DNA from: Lentisphaerota bacterium
GTDB taxonomy: Bacteria; Verrucomicrobiota; Lentisphaeria; Victivallales; Victivallaceae
DNA: 64,000 nucleotides
Reading direction: 5' to 3'
Assembly: GCA_017134815.1 (NCBI GenBank)
Contig: CP071032.1
Coordinates: forward strand, 1,116,001 to 1,180,000
Every line of letters begins with the position of its first letter. Within the stretch, counting starts at the first letter, position 1. A program made the position numbers and the translations under genes. Under the pieces are notes generated by a model, which saw only the letters and a list, made by a program, of their open reading frames with translations, was not told the origin of the DNA and did not search any database. Below are positions 25,310 to 34,854 of this stretch, in pieces.

Positions 25310-26170
25310 CTACTTCCCGAAATATTCAAGGCAAAGAGCTAACTCCTTGCGCAGATTTTTTCTGTCGACAACACGATCAATTAATCCCTTTTCCAACAGA
25401 AACTCTGCTGTCTGAAAGCCTTCCGGCAAAGAAGCATTGATAGTTTCCTGAATGACACGGGGACCGGCAAAGCCTACCATAGCGCCCGGCTCGGCGATAT
25501 TAATGTCTCCCAGAGTCGCGTAACTGGCTGTCACTCCTCCATAAGTCGGATTCGCCAGTATAACAATATATGGAAGTCCGGCTTCAGCCAGACGATCAAG
25601 AGCAGCACAGGTTTTCGGCATCTGCATCAAACTCAAGATACCCTCCTGCATTCGGGCGCCACCGCTGGCGGTAACCATGACTGCAGGGATTTTTAGTTCA
25701 AGAGCCTTTTCCAGCATCCTGGTTATTTTCTCACCGACTACGGATCCCATTGAGCCGGCGAAGAAACTGAAGTTCATCACTCCAATCGCAAATTTTTTAC
25801 CATCAATAGTCCCAACACCACAAGTCACCGCCTCATTGCTACCGGTGACCTTCTCGTAGGTGCTCAGGCGGTCAGTATATTTTTTAGAGTCAACAAACTT
25901 CAGCGGATCTGCTGATTTCAGCTCCTTGTCAAGCTCCTGAAAACTGCCGGCATCAGTAAGCAGTTTGACTCGATCGGCAACAGACAGCGGCGCATGATAG
26001 TTGCAATGCGGGCAGACACTGAGGTTTTTCTCCAGTTCTTTTTTATACAAAGTGCGGCTGCAGTTGCGACACTTCAGCCATAGGCCTTCTGGGATATCCC
26101 GCTTCTTTGCACTTGAACGAGATATTTTTATCGTCGAATATTTTGCTTTTCCACTTCCAAATAAAGCCAT
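25310..26170 (-). CDS. accD: Acetyl-CoA carboxylase carboxyltransferase subunit beta
   Basis: Transfers the carboxyl group from biotin to acetyl-CoA to make malonyl-CoA in fatty-acid synthesis, in complex with AccA. 286 residues. N-terminal zinc ribbon CRNCSRTLYKKELEKNLSVCPHC (residues 34-56), then the crotonase-type fold with SGGARMQEGILSLMQMPKT and the GGVTASYATLGDI motifs. accA is not in the window. It has its own promoter on the minus strand. Confidence 0.96.
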   Translation of the reverse strand: MALFGSGKAKYSTIKISRSSAKKRDIPEGLWLKCRNCSRTLYKKELEKNLSVCPHCNYHAPLSVADRVKLLTDAGSFQELDKELKSADPLKFVDSKKYTDRLSTYEKVTGSNEAVTCGVGTIDGKKFAIGVMNFSFFAGSMGSVVGEKITRMLEKALELKIPAVMVTASGGARMQEGILSLMQMPKTCAALDRLAEAGLPYIVILANPTYGGVTASYATLGDINIAEPGAMVGFAGPRVIQETINASLPEGFQTAEFLLEKGLIDRVVDRKNLRKELALCLEYFGK

Positions 26171-26305
26171 GGTATATTTACTCCATAAAGTTTCTGACAG
26201 TCATATCAAAAACCGTATTTTTAAATTTCCCTGTCACACCCGTTTTACTAACGATTACTGCCGGATGCCCCCAAAAAGACACCACCGGTCATATTTAAGC
26301 TTTTG

Positions 26306-26334
26306 ACTTTAGCACCGTTTCCGGATAAAATCAA
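26306..26334 (-). promoter_or_regulatory. Promoter for accD
   Basis: Minus strand: TTGATT (26334-26329), 17-nt spacer, TAAAGT (26311-26306). Leader of about 125 nt to the accD start. Confidence 0.5.
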
Positions 26335-26372
26335 TTCTTTTATCTCAATAAGGCAGATAATAAGCAATATTG

Positions 26373-27104
26373 TCAACGGCGCCCCACAATCAGTACAAAG
26401 ACCCTGGCCACACCATGTTTTTTAAGCACCTCAGTAGCCGTAGAGAGCGTAGCCCCGGTTGTCATAACGTCATCTACCAGCAGTATCGTTTGACTTTTCA
26501 GTTCAGACACCGGACTCAATGCAAATGCATCCTGCAGGTTCCTGCGGCGTTCATCACGATCCAGCTTTGCCTGCTGTCTGGTCCGTTTGACCCGGCGCAG
26601 CAGTCGACGACATGGAATACCACAAAGCCTGCTCAGCTCTTCACAAAGCAGTTCGGCCTGATTATAGCCCCGGTAGAAACAGCGGCTCCAGTGCAACGGA
26701 ACCGGTACCACACAATCAAACTTGAATTCACTCTGACTGACAATTTCAGCAGCCAAAACCGCCAGAGGACGGGCAAGCTCCGGCGAGTTGTAAAACTTCA
26801 GGCGGTGCACAACCTGCTGCCCCAGCCCGCGCAATTCAAAAACAGCAAAAGCTCCATCCCAAGGGCGCTGCTCAAACTGAATGCATTTGGAACACACCTG
26901 CAGCACACCATCAAGCGCGCCGCCGCACCCCGGGCAACGCTGTCCTTTAACAATTCGCAATTTGCTTTTACAGTCAGAGCAGAAAAAATTGACACCGTCA
27001 CTGACCTTACCGCAACAGGGACATGGGAACGGGCAGAAAAGCCGGGCGCTGGTTAAAAATATCCTGCCGGTCTTTTTGAGAATAGTTGTACAAAACTTCT
27101 GCAT
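26373..27104 (-). CDS. comF: ComF-family phosphoribosyltransferase-like protein
   Basis: 243 residues from ATG 27104, preferred to the upstream TTG 27119 because AGGA lies 6 nt before it. N-terminal zinc-finger cysteines (CPCCGK, CSDC, CPGCGG, CSKC) and a C-terminal phosphoribosyltransferase fold with the PRPP loop LLVDDVMTTGATLS near residue 200. Family members support DNA uptake or recombination in naturally transformable bacteria; no other competence gene is seen here, so the role is inferred. Diverges from recO. Confidence 0.88.
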   Translation of the reverse strand: MQKFCTTILKKTGRIFLTSARLFCPFPCPCCGKVSDGVNFFCSDCKSKLRIVKGQRCPGCGGALDGVLQVCSKCIQFEQRPWDGAFAVFELRGLGQQVVHRLKFYNSPELARPLAVLAAEIVSQSEFKFDCVVPVPLHWSRCFYRGYNQAELLCEELSRLCGIPCRRLLRRVKRTRQQAKLDRDERRRNLQDAFALSPVSELKSQTILLVDDVMTTGATLSTATEVLKKHGVARVFVLIVGRR

Positions 27105-27235
27105 AATGTTTCCTGTCAAGCCTTAGCTTAGTACATAACATATAAAAAATCAATAATACATTGCAAATCCTCCGGCAGAAGACATATTAGACATTGACTT
27201 GAGATAACATTTAACAGTAATTAAGAGCCGAGAAC

Positions 27236-27871
27236 ATGGAAACAGCAAACCTGATTATTCTGCGTAAGACCCCATACGGAGAAACCAGCCTGATCATCAG
27301 CGGGCTCAGTGATAATTTCGGCAAACTTGACCTGCTGATTAAAGGAGCCAGAAAAACCGGAAAAAAGAAATTCCCGGCTGTCGATTTATTCCGGGAAATC
27401 CAGGTCACTTTTTCTGAAAAAGGCAGTTCTGAATTGCGTAATGCAACAGGAGCCGAAGTGATACGTGCCAACGATTCTCTGGTCAACGATATTTCAGCCT
27501 TTGAATTCGCCTCGCACGCCGGCAGCTTCATCCTGAAAAACACAGCAGCCGACCTCCCCTGCCCCCTTACCTACGAGTCATTGCGTCATATTCTTCAAAA
27601 TCTGGCACTCCTCGGCAATAAGCAACCGGCGCCATGGAACGTTGAAGAATGTTCCGTCATTCTCAAAACCACCTTTCTGTATGAAAACGGAATGCTGCCA
27701 GAAGAATTGAACAGCAACCAGGAAAAAAATCAGCAAACCCTGCAGTTTCTGCATTCAGTCATAGAGTGCGGCAATGAAGGAACCAAGCTCAACAGTATGC
27801 CTACAGCCGCTTTGCATAAAATCAGTAAATGGCTGAACAGCCTGATAAAATACCAGCAATTAAAATACTGA
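27236..27871 (+). CDS. recO: DNA repair protein RecO
   Basis: RecA-loading mediator partnering RecR. 211 residues. The N-terminal OB fold is clear (TANLIILRKTPYGETSLIISGLSDNFGKLDLLIKGARK), followed by a helical domain. The C-terminus is shorter than in E. coli and lacks the zinc-binding cysteines seen in some RecO proteins. It diverges from comF with 131 bp between. Confidence 0.85.
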   Translation: METANLIILRKTPYGETSLIISGLSDNFGKLDLLIKGARKTGKKKFPAVDLFREIQVTFSEKGSSELRNATGAEVIRANDSLVNDISAFEFASHAGSFILKNTAADLPCPLTYESLRHILQNLALLGNKQPAPWNVEECSVILKTTFLYENGMLPEELNSNQEKNQQTLQFLHSVIECGNEGTKLNSMPTAALHKISKWLNSLIKYQQLKY

Positions 27872-27957
27872 TCCTGCTTGATTTTAATTGATTTCAAAGC
27901 TATAATTAACTCCACAACCCATACTCGATAAGGATAAAAAGCGGTCAGGAGGCCTTA

Positions 27958-28578
27958 ATGTCAAAAAAAATAACAGCAGAATTTCTGGCTCTTACCCTTT
28001 GTCTGAGCTGTATTGCCGGCGGAAAAGTCAGGATTGATATCAAAGGCATAAAAAATAAAATTCCACTTTCTCTGGGCAAAGGCAATAAGGATATTAAACT
28101 TGGACGAATAAAAGAAACCACTGCCGCTGAACAACAATATACACTTTGCGCAACCAGCAGAACCGGAACTTCAAAAGACTGGAAAAAATACAGTTTCAGC
28201 TTTACGCCGCAAGCCAGCGGGCTGGTGTCAATATACTTCCGCGGCCCTGTAGTTTGCGATAAAACCGGAAAAACTCTCAAAGTATGGGTGGCTTATGACA
28301 ATATCACTGTAGCCGGAGTAAAAGCAAAATTCGGTGATTTTGAATACGCCAATAAAAAGGATTTTTTTGACGGGTTCAAAGGAAATCCAGCCAACCTGGT
28401 TACAGATGTGAAAGATGCACAAAGCGGTAAAAATTATATTGTAACCTGGCACAGCAGCCCGGTGCTGCAGACTCTGAATGTAATCAAGGGAAAAGCCGTT
28501 ACTATTTCTTTCTACGCGAAAGAGTCCAATGGGAAGCTCCCACAAAAAACTGCTGGCCCCAGCAACAATATCGATTAA
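27958..28578 (+). CDS. Secreted protein with carbohydrate-binding-like beta domain
   Basis: 206 residues with a short N-terminal signal-like segment (hydrophobic ALTLCLSCIAG; the cysteine could be a lipobox). An excellent ribosome-binding site (AGGAGG, 7 nt) supports the start. The chain is beta-rich. YFRGPVVCDKTGK is followed by KNYIVTWHSSPVLQTLNVIKGKAVTISFYAKE, which resembles jelly-roll domains found at the N-termini of secreted glycosidases and sulfatases in PVC bacteria. It ends abruptly after that domain, so it may be a stand-alone binding module or the remnant of a larger enzyme. Function not known. Confidence 0.6.
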   Translation: MSKKITAEFLALTLCLSCIAGGKVRIDIKGIKNKIPLSLGKGNKDIKLGRIKETTAAEQQYTLCATSRTGTSKDWKKYSFSFTPQASGLVSIYFRGPVVCDKTGKTLKVWVAYDNITVAGVKAKFGDFEYANKKDFFDGFKGNPANLVTDVKDAQSGKNYIVTWHSSPVLQTLNVIKGKAVTISFYAKESNGKLPQKTAGPSNNID

Positions 28579-28807
28579 GCAGCTTTACTGAACTTCCACA
28601 GGAGCAATCACTGCTCATTTTGTTCTTCCCGCACCTGAAAATTTTATTTTTCAAGACTGGAGTTATAAATATTTCCAGCCTCTCGTCTTTCATTTGAAAA
28701 AGAACTATCCCCTGCTATTTTTTCAACAAGGTCGAAAACCCATTGAACATTTTCCTGCGAAAAAGTCTCTAATTACTGATGTTTAATTAACAAACGGATG
28801 AGACACC

Positions 28808-29497
28808 ATGAGAAACAAAATTAAAGTTGTCGGAGTAGACGCTGATGATACTCTTTGGGTGAATCAGCCATATTTCGATGATGCTGAAAAAATCTACGCC
28901 AGTATAATGGCGCCTTATATATCCGAAGAAAACCTGTTACGTGAACTATTGAATACTCAATCCAGAAATATTCCAGTTTACGGCTACGGGGTGAAATCCT
29001 TTGTTCTTTCGATGCTGGAAACAGCCTGCGTCCAGTCTGACAATAAAATTAACGCAGACTCTGTTCAAAAAATAATTGAAATCGGCAAAGATATTTTCAG
29101 CAAACAGGTTGAACTGCTGGATAACGTCGATGAAGTACTCAAAAAACTCAAGGAGTCATACAAACTGATCCTGCTGACTAAAGGCGACTTGCTGGATCAG
29201 AAACGCAAACTGCGCCAGTCAAAACTGAAAGACTATTTCCATCGTGTCGAAGTTATGAGCAATAAGGCCGAGGATGATTATGCCGCTGTTTTCAAACGAA
29301 ATGCTATTAAAACCAATGAATTCATGATGATCGGCAATTCAATGAAATCTGACATCATACCGGTTCTCAACCTCGGGGCTTATGCCATGCATGTGCCTTA
29401 TCACGCGACCTGGGCTCATGAAGTCGCTGAAGAGAACATTGATCATCCGCGACTCACACGGGCAAAGAATATCAAATCGATAATGGATATTCTCTGA
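28808..29497 (+). CDS. HAD-superfamily hydrolase (phosphatase-like)
   Basis: 229 residues. Motif I VVGVDADDTLW near residue 8 supplies the nucleophile Asp and acid Asp. Motif II is LLTKGD near 120, with a lysine (SNKAEDD) as motif III. Motif IV is MMIGNSMKSDIIPVLNLG near 176. An alpha-helical C1-type cap lies between motifs I and II. Resembles the haloacid dehalogenase/phosphoglycolate phosphatase-like group; substrate unknown. Closed by a strong terminator shared with the converging gene. Confidence 0.85.
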   Translation: MRNKIKVVGVDADDTLWVNQPYFDDAEKIYASIMAPYISEENLLRELLNTQSRNIPVYGYGVKSFVLSMLETACVQSDNKINADSVQKIIEIGKDIFSKQVELLDNVDEVLKKLKESYKLILLTKGDLLDQKRKLRQSKLKDYFHRVEVMSNKAEDDYAAVFKRNAIKTNEFMMIGNSMKSDIIPVLNLGAYAMHVPYHATWAHEVAEENIDHPRLTRAKNIKSIMDIL

Positions 29498-29505
29498 ATA
29501 ATATT

Positions 29506-29531
29506 AAAAAGCGGCTGAAAAGCCGCTTTTT
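29506..29531. terminator. Bidirectional intrinsic terminator
   Basis: AAAAAGCGGCT (29506-29516), GAAA tetraloop, AGCCGCTTTTT (29521-29531): a perfect 11-bp stem with A and T runs at its ends. It serves the HAD gene and overlaps the stop codon of the converging kinase gene. Confidence 0.9.
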
Positions 29532-30372
29532 ATTTTGTCTTTGCCGCTGCTTTTCTGGCATCCCTTGCAGCAATCCTCGCAGCCTTACCCTGTACGGAGT
29601 GAATAATAAATTTATCACTGAAAAAACGTTTTCCGGCAATACTGCAGTACTTTTTCCAGAAGCGCAGAATATCAGTTCTTGATACATGTGGTTTTGAAGC
29701 AAAAAGCAGCTGGGCCAGATCCTTCACTCGCCACCGCCATGACAGTTTGCGCTGAATAATAAGGCGTTGCAAATCGATGAGATAAACTTTATCATTCTCC
29801 TGCTCCCGGACAAACATGTGCACCAGATAAAAGTCCTGATGAGCATAATTGTGGGCATGCATGGAGCCGGCAATCTGCGCGATATTATCAATCAGTCTGA
29901 GACGTCTGCAGCGATCAGCTGGAGTAAAATTCTTAAAGAGTTCAGCCGCCTTGACATAACCGGTAATGCCGAGCGTCAAGTTGCAGGAACATCCTTTAAA
30001 CGGAGAAGCTACCGCCATCGGCTCCATAGTCGGGATGCCAGCCCGGTGAAACGCCCGCAACGCCCGCCACTCGTGAAAAGCGTCAAAAGTATGAAATTTC
30101 AGGGAAAATACTTTTTTGAGAATTTCACGTTTGGGCTCAGGCGAATAACGCTTTATGTAAGCTTCAATTCTACTGCCGTTTGGGGTGTTGAGAAAAACCC
30201 TTTCGGTTCCACGCTGTTTCAAAATTTTCTTAACAGCCTCACCTTCAAAATCCCACAAGTCCCGGGCTGTCTCAATTCCGTTAAATTTGAGCAGCTCAGT
30301 ATAGTCCTTATTCACGATCAGCTTGTGGTCGTCCAATCTTTCAGTTTCAAAGTTCATCAGCACACAACTCAC
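29530..30372 (-). CDS. Lipopolysaccharide core kinase (WaaP/Kdo-kinase family)
   Basis: 280-residue protein-kinase-fold enzyme expected to phosphorylate a heptose or Kdo residue of the lipopolysaccharide core on the cytoplasmic face of the inner membrane. The catalytic loop HNYAHQDFYLVHMFV (near residue 167) and the metal-binding VYLIDLQRL (near 194) match the WaaP/InaA group. GTG start 30372 overlaps the TGA of the glycosyltransferase gene (GTGA), indicating translational coupling. The pair is good evidence for LPS in this organism. Confidence 0.85.
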   Translation of the reverse strand: MSCVLMNFETERLDDHKLIVNKDYTELLKFNGIETARDLWDFEGEAVKKILKQRGTERVFLNTPNGSRIEAYIKRYSPEPKREILKKVFSLKFHTFDAFHEWRALRAFHRAGIPTMEPMAVASPFKGCSCNLTLGITGYVKAAELFKNFTPADRCRRLRLIDNIAQIAGSMHAHNYAHQDFYLVHMFVREQENDKVYLIDLQRLIIQRKLSWRWRVKDLAQLLFASKPHVSRTDILRFWKKYCSIAGKRFFSDKFIIHSVQGKAARIAARDARKAAAKTK

Positions 30373-31520
30373 TTCTGATTAGATTTCTTTTTCCTGGCAC
30401 AGTAGTCTTTAAAGATACGCTCCAGGCCATCAATATGTTTTTCCCAGGTAAAATCTTTTGTTGATTCCACAGCATCAGCCGCAAACCTCACATGCTCATC
30501 ACGCGGCAGTTTTGCATAAGCACTCACAATGTCAGCCAGGCGATTTACCCGGTCGGGAGAGCTCACCAGAAAGCCATTAGAGTTTTCCTTAATTACCTCC
30601 GCCGCTCCAATCTGCCGGGTTGTAACTACGGGAACACCGCAAGCACAGGCTTCCAGCACGACGTTGCCAAAAGTTTCATAGTGACTCGGATACAGAAAAA
30701 GGTCCGAGGCAATAAAGTATTCACGCATGTTTTTCTGTCGGCCCGCAAAAACCAGATTCTCAGTGACACCTAGTTTCTCCGCCATCTTCAGGAAAGGTTG
30801 CGGTTTATCGCCTCCTACTACAAGCAGAGTTATTTTCCTGCGGACATCGGGAGAAACTTTCGAGATTGCCTTGATGGCTTCACCAAGTCCCTTAATCTTA
30901 AAATTGCCTGCAGCGAACATACAGACAAAACGATCCGTTATATGCAGTTTTTTTCTAGCCTCAAGTTTTTCCTCAGGAGAAGCCGGATAAAAAAGCTTAT
31001 GATTTATACCGTTATAAACAACTTTTATGCGGTCCTTAGGGTATTTGTAATGCTTAATCAACTGTTTCTTTATCAGCTTGGAATTGGCTATAACCAGACC
31101 CGTATTTTCAGGGTTAAAAGTTCTCTTCTCAAGCTTAAGTATTGAACGATGCCTGGGGTTGAAGCGGGCAAGACAGGAGTATCCCAGAGGCAGCCATTCT
31201 ACATGAAGCTGCTCGGTAATCCTGAAAATATCGACAGGAAAAGTGCGACACAGGGAATACACAATATCAAAGCGTTCCCTGAGGTTATCTTTATTAAGAC
31301 AGTTCTGCACGTGCCGGTGAAAGGAAGATGTCTTACTGAGACCTGTCCCCCTGGGCACCTTGACCCAGTGGAGATTATCTGCCTCATCTGCGTTGAAAAC
31401 TTCTGAAAAAACCGTTATTTCGTGACCTTTCTGTAAAAAACTCGTCACAAACCGCTCTGCGACTTTCTCCGCTCCGCCCCTGCCGGGTAAATATTTTTTC
31501 CTGATTAATGCAATTTTCAT
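30369..31520 (-). CDS. Glycosyltransferase family 4 (LPS core, WaaG-like)
   Basis: Retaining GT-B glycosyltransferase, 383 residues from ATG 31520; a longer frame would start inside the neighbouring methyltransferase gene, and MKIALIRKKYLPGRGGAEKVAERF is the family's natural start. The donor-binding motif YPSHYETFGNVVLEACACGVPVVTT (near residue 270-295) carries the EX7E pattern. Likely adds a hexose to the lipid A core before phosphorylation by the coupled kinase. Confidence 0.87.
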   Translation of the reverse strand: MKIALIRKKYLPGRGGAEKVAERFVTSFLQKGHEITVFSEVFNADEADNLHWVKVPRGTGLSKTSSFHRHVQNCLNKDNLRERFDIVYSLCRTFPVDIFRITEQLHVEWLPLGYSCLARFNPRHRSILKLEKRTFNPENTGLVIANSKLIKKQLIKHYKYPKDRIKVVYNGINHKLFYPASPEEKLEARKKLHITDRFVCMFAAGNFKIKGLGEAIKAISKVSPDVRRKITLLVVGGDKPQPFLKMAEKLGVTENLVFAGRQKNMREYFIASDLFLYPSHYETFGNVVLEACACGVPVVTTRQIGAAEVIKENSNGFLVSSPDRVNRLADIVSAYAKLPRDEHVRFAADAVESTKDFTWEKHIDGLERIFKDYCARKKKSNQK

Positions 31521-31536
31521 ATCTTCACCAGCCTCT

Positions 31537-32343
31537 TCAACAGGTTTTCCAATCACGCTGCCGAGCCGCCTCATAAAGGAGGATAGTCGCGGCTGTAGCT
31601 ACATTAAGCGAATCAATCTTGCCAAGCATCGGGATACATACGTTTATATCCGCCTTACTTAACCAGACATCCGTTAAGCCGTGTTGTTCAGTTCCGACCA
31701 CAATTGCGATAGCCTGTTTCATGTCGACATTTGTATAAATCTTTTCAGCGTGAGGTGTTGCGGCCAGCGACTTAATATTGTTTTTACGCAGCCATTCAAT
31801 AGCCTCCTCAGACGCTGCTTCTGCCAGCGGCACGGAAAATAACGCCCCGGTACTGGCCCTGATAACGTTAGGATTGTATATGTCTGTACATTTGTTGCAA
31901 ATTATCAAACCGTCAACTCCGGCAGCATCGGCCGAACGCAGAATCGAACCAAGATTGCCCGGCTTTTCTACCGCTTCAGCCACAATATAAAGCCCTCCAG
32001 GTCTGACGGGCAGATCGGCAAGCTTATGCTGCCGCATCTCAGCAACCGCAATCAGGCCTTCAGGTCGATCCCGATAAGCCATTTTCTCCAGAAGGAAATC
32101 CGGTACTTCCATTACTGGAACGCCGTCAGTCTCAAGCTCATTCAAAAGCGACATTTCATTGCTGCCGAGAAACATCTGCGGACTGCAGAACACTTCCCGG
32201 ATTTTCATACCGTACTCTCTGCCGCGCGTCAATTCTCTGTAACCTTCAAGCAGAGTCAGGTTTTCCTTCTCCCGAGCCCTGCGGTTGCGCAGCTTTACCG
32301 CATGTTTAACCCGGGCATTCTGCCCGCTGGTAATTTTCAACAT
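31537..32343 (-). CDS. TrmH/SpoU-family RNA 2'-O-methyltransferase
   Basis: SPOUT-fold S-adenosylmethionine methyltransferase, 268 residues. N-terminal L30e-like substrate-binding domain (SGQNARVKHAVKLRNRR), then motif 1 EKPGNLGSILRSADAAGVDG, motif 2 VVGTEQHGL and motif 3 IPMLGKIDSLNVATAATILLYEA. Resembles RlmB and TsnR-like proteins; the target nucleotide in rRNA or tRNA is not known. 16 bases upstream of the glycosyltransferase. Confidence 0.88.
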   Translation of the reverse strand: MLKITSGQNARVKHAVKLRNRRAREKENLTLLEGYRELTRGREYGMKIREVFCSPQMFLGSNEMSLLNELETDGVPVMEVPDFLLEKMAYRDRPEGLIAVAEMRQHKLADLPVRPGGLYIVAEAVEKPGNLGSILRSADAAGVDGLIICNKCTDIYNPNVIRASTGALFSVPLAEAASEEAIEWLRKNNIKSLAATPHAEKIYTNVDMKQAIAIVVGTEQHGLTDVWLSKADINVCIPMLGKIDSLNVATAATILLYEAARQRDWKTC

Positions 32344-32449
32344 AATATATAAACTTTCAGAAATTGCATAATTAAGTGTTAAAAGCGTGACGGTCTTAAT
32401 ATAACAGCAGCAAAATTAAAAACAAACCGTTATTCGCCGTCATTCGACA

Positions 32450-34672
32450 TTACAGCAGGGATTGAGCGTCAACATCGACGTAAATATCAAGGGATTTTGG
32501 ATGTCGGGTGTCCAGAATCATCCGTCTGATATGCTGCCGGAGCATCTTCAGCTTCTCACCGCGCAATATGATCATATAGCGGTATTTACCCTTGACCCGT
32601 TCTATGGGCGACGGCGCGGGCTCGGTAATAACAACTCCTTCATGACACAGTGGCCTGATATGCTGCATGAACTGTTCTGCGTAATTCATACAGACCTGTT
32701 GATCTTCTGATCTGAAATGTACTGCCAGCAGGTGCCCGAAAGGTGGGTAAGTCAAAGCCTCACGCATTTCCATGTCGTATTTGAAAAAAGCATTGAAGTC
32801 CTGTGCTACTGAACAGCGAATAGTCTCATTATCCGGATTGAAGGTCTGAATTACAACTTCGCCGCGGACATCTCCTCTACCAGCGCGGCCTGCTACCTGA
32901 GTAAGAAGCTGAAAGGTGCGTTCATCAGCACGGAAGTCAGGAATATACAAACCCTGATCAGCATTCAGTATCCCCACCAGGGTCACGTTCGGAAAGTGCA
33001 GCCCTTTGGCGATCATTTGCGTTCCGATCAGAATATCAATTTCGCCACGTTTAAATCTATTAAGAACAGTTTCATATGAGCTGGCCTTGCGCATCGTATC
33101 AGAATCCATACGCTCGATACGGGCCTTGGAAAACAGCGCAGCGGCAATCGCCTCTATTTTCTCAGTGCCGCTCCCCGAATAACGGATATCCTCGGCATTG
33201 CATTTCGGACAGCGCACGTAGGAACGGATCACGTCTCCACACAAATGACAAGTCAGGCTTTCGCGTTTTTTATGATAGGTATAAGACACTGAACAGGAAG
33301 GACATTCTGCAACATATCCACAATGTTCACACATCATCTGCCGGGCAAACCCGCGACGGTTTAAAAACAGAATAGTCTGTTCACCCCGCTCCAGGCGGCT
33401 GCGAATTTCATTTATCAAGACCTTTGAGAAAATACTCGGTCTGTCGCCGTCATAAGCTCCAAGACGATTGTCAACTACTTTTACTGACGGCAAAAGACAG
33501 TCGTCAACCCGTTTTCTAAGTTCAGCAAGTTCATACTTCCCGTCAAGAGCGTTTTTATATGATTCAAATGACGGAGTAGCTGACCCAAGAATAACTACAG
33601 CATCTTCCATCTTTCCCCGCAAAACTGCCACATCGCGGGCATGATAGCGCGGAGCTTCACCCTGTTTGTATGAACTCTCATGCTCTTCATCAACAATAAT
33701 GAGCCCAAGTTTTTGAAAGGGAGCAAACAATGCAGAACGGGCACCAACCGCTATTTTCACCAGCCCGTCATTTATTTTGCTCCACTCATCAAAACGCTCA
33801 CCTTCTGTCAAGCGGCTGTGCAGCACGCTTACCATATCGCCGAAGCGTGCCCGGAATCGCCTTACCGTCTGTGGCGTCAAGGCAATCTCCGGAACCAGCA
33901 CAATAGCCTCTCTGCCATTCTCAAGGGCTCGACTTATAGCCTGAAGATAAACTTCAGTTTTGCCGGAACTGGTTACACCGTGCAGCAGTAATGTATGTTT
34001 AGTACTGTTGTCTTCCAGCATGGCATAGATCTTATCAAGCGCTATTTTCTGCTCTGCAGTCGGAGTCTGGGGCTGATCAGCAATTATAGTTACATCAGCA
34101 AACGGATCCCGCCTGACTACCCGTTTCTCTTCGCTGATTAAGCCGTTCTTCAGTAAAGTCTTGACCGGTGAAATTGTTGTTCCGGACTCACTAAGCAGCT
34201 GTTCCTGAGAAACCTCCTGGTGTCGAAGCAGAGTCCGAAGCACATTCAGCTGGGATTCATAACGCTTTTTATCACTATGAGCAATAACAAACTCTTCGGC
34301 TTTTCTGGTATCAGCTACTGAAAAAAGCTTAAGCGTCTTGTGCTTGACTTTTCCACTGCGGACAGCACGCGGCAGCAATGTCCTGACAGCCTGTTCTCTT
34401 GAACAGCAGTAGTAGTCAGCCATCCAGCGTCCGAGTTTTACCAGTCGCTCAGGAATTCTGGTATGGCGTTCACAAATCGAATGAATGTCTTTTAACGGCG
34501 AATCGAAATCTGACTTCTCGATAATATTCAGTACATATCCACGACGCGAAGAGCGCCCGAAAGGAACTTTGACCTGGACACCAATGTGTACCCTGCCCTT
34601 GAGCTCTTCCGGAATATTATAATCAAACGCCTTATCCAGCGACAGATCAACAATGACTTTTGCTACATTCAT
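32450..34672 (-). CDS. priA: Primosomal protein N' (replication restart helicase PriA)
   Basis: 740 residues from ATG 34672, chosen because AAAGG lies 5 nt upstream and would clash with the GTG two codons earlier. Order: N-terminal 3'-DNA-binding domain (AKVIVDLSLDKAFDYNIP), winged helix, and superfamily-2 helicase with Walker A GVTSSGKTEVYLQ near residue 238 and DEEH box near 330. Then a two-zinc module with eight cysteines (CEHC, CPSC, CHLC, CPKC, about 445-485) and a C-terminal domain. Restarts stalled forks by loading the replicative helicase. Confidence 0.96.
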   Translation of the reverse strand: MNVAKVIVDLSLDKAFDYNIPEELKGRVHIGVQVKVPFGRSSRRGYVLNIIEKSDFDSPLKDIHSICERHTRIPERLVKLGRWMADYYCCSREQAVRTLLPRAVRSGKVKHKTLKLFSVADTRKAEEFVIAHSDKKRYESQLNVLRTLLRHQEVSQEQLLSESGTTISPVKTLLKNGLISEEKRVVRRDPFADVTIIADQPQTPTAEQKIALDKIYAMLEDNSTKHTLLLHGVTSSGKTEVYLQAISRALENGREAIVLVPEIALTPQTVRRFRARFGDMVSVLHSRLTEGERFDEWSKINDGLVKIAVGARSALFAPFQKLGLIIVDEEHESSYKQGEAPRYHARDVAVLRGKMEDAVVILGSATPSFESYKNALDGKYELAELRKRVDDCLLPSVKVVDNRLGAYDGDRPSIFSKVLINEIRSRLERGEQTILFLNRRGFARQMMCEHCGYVAECPSCSVSYTYHKKRESLTCHLCGDVIRSYVRCPKCNAEDIRYSGSGTEKIEAIAAALFSKARIERMDSDTMRKASSYETVLNRFKRGEIDILIGTQMIAKGLHFPNVTLVGILNADQGLYIPDFRADERTFQLLTQVAGRAGRGDVRGEVVIQTFNPDNETIRCSVAQDFNAFFKYDMEMREALTYPPFGHLLAVHFRSEDQQVCMNYAEQFMQHIRPLCHEGVVITEPAPSPIERVKGKYRYMIILRGEKLKMLRQHIRRMILDTRHPKSLDIYVDVDAQSLL

Positions 34673-34854
34673 GGGCACCTTTGCTATATTTCACAGGTCA
34701 ATATACCGCCTCATGCTGAATTATCAACGCAGCTTGCCATAGTCAGTTTCTGTAAGACAAAAATGCCGTCAGTAATTTATCACTCTCCAGACCCCTTTGA
34801 AAACCCAGGGCTTATTTCATTACTCTGTTACAGAAAACAGCAGTAAAGTGTTTA

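Noticed and set aside
26370-27056. 228-codon plus-strand open frame opposite comF
   Set aside because: Shadow frame rich in Thr/Pro/His, with no family resemblance.
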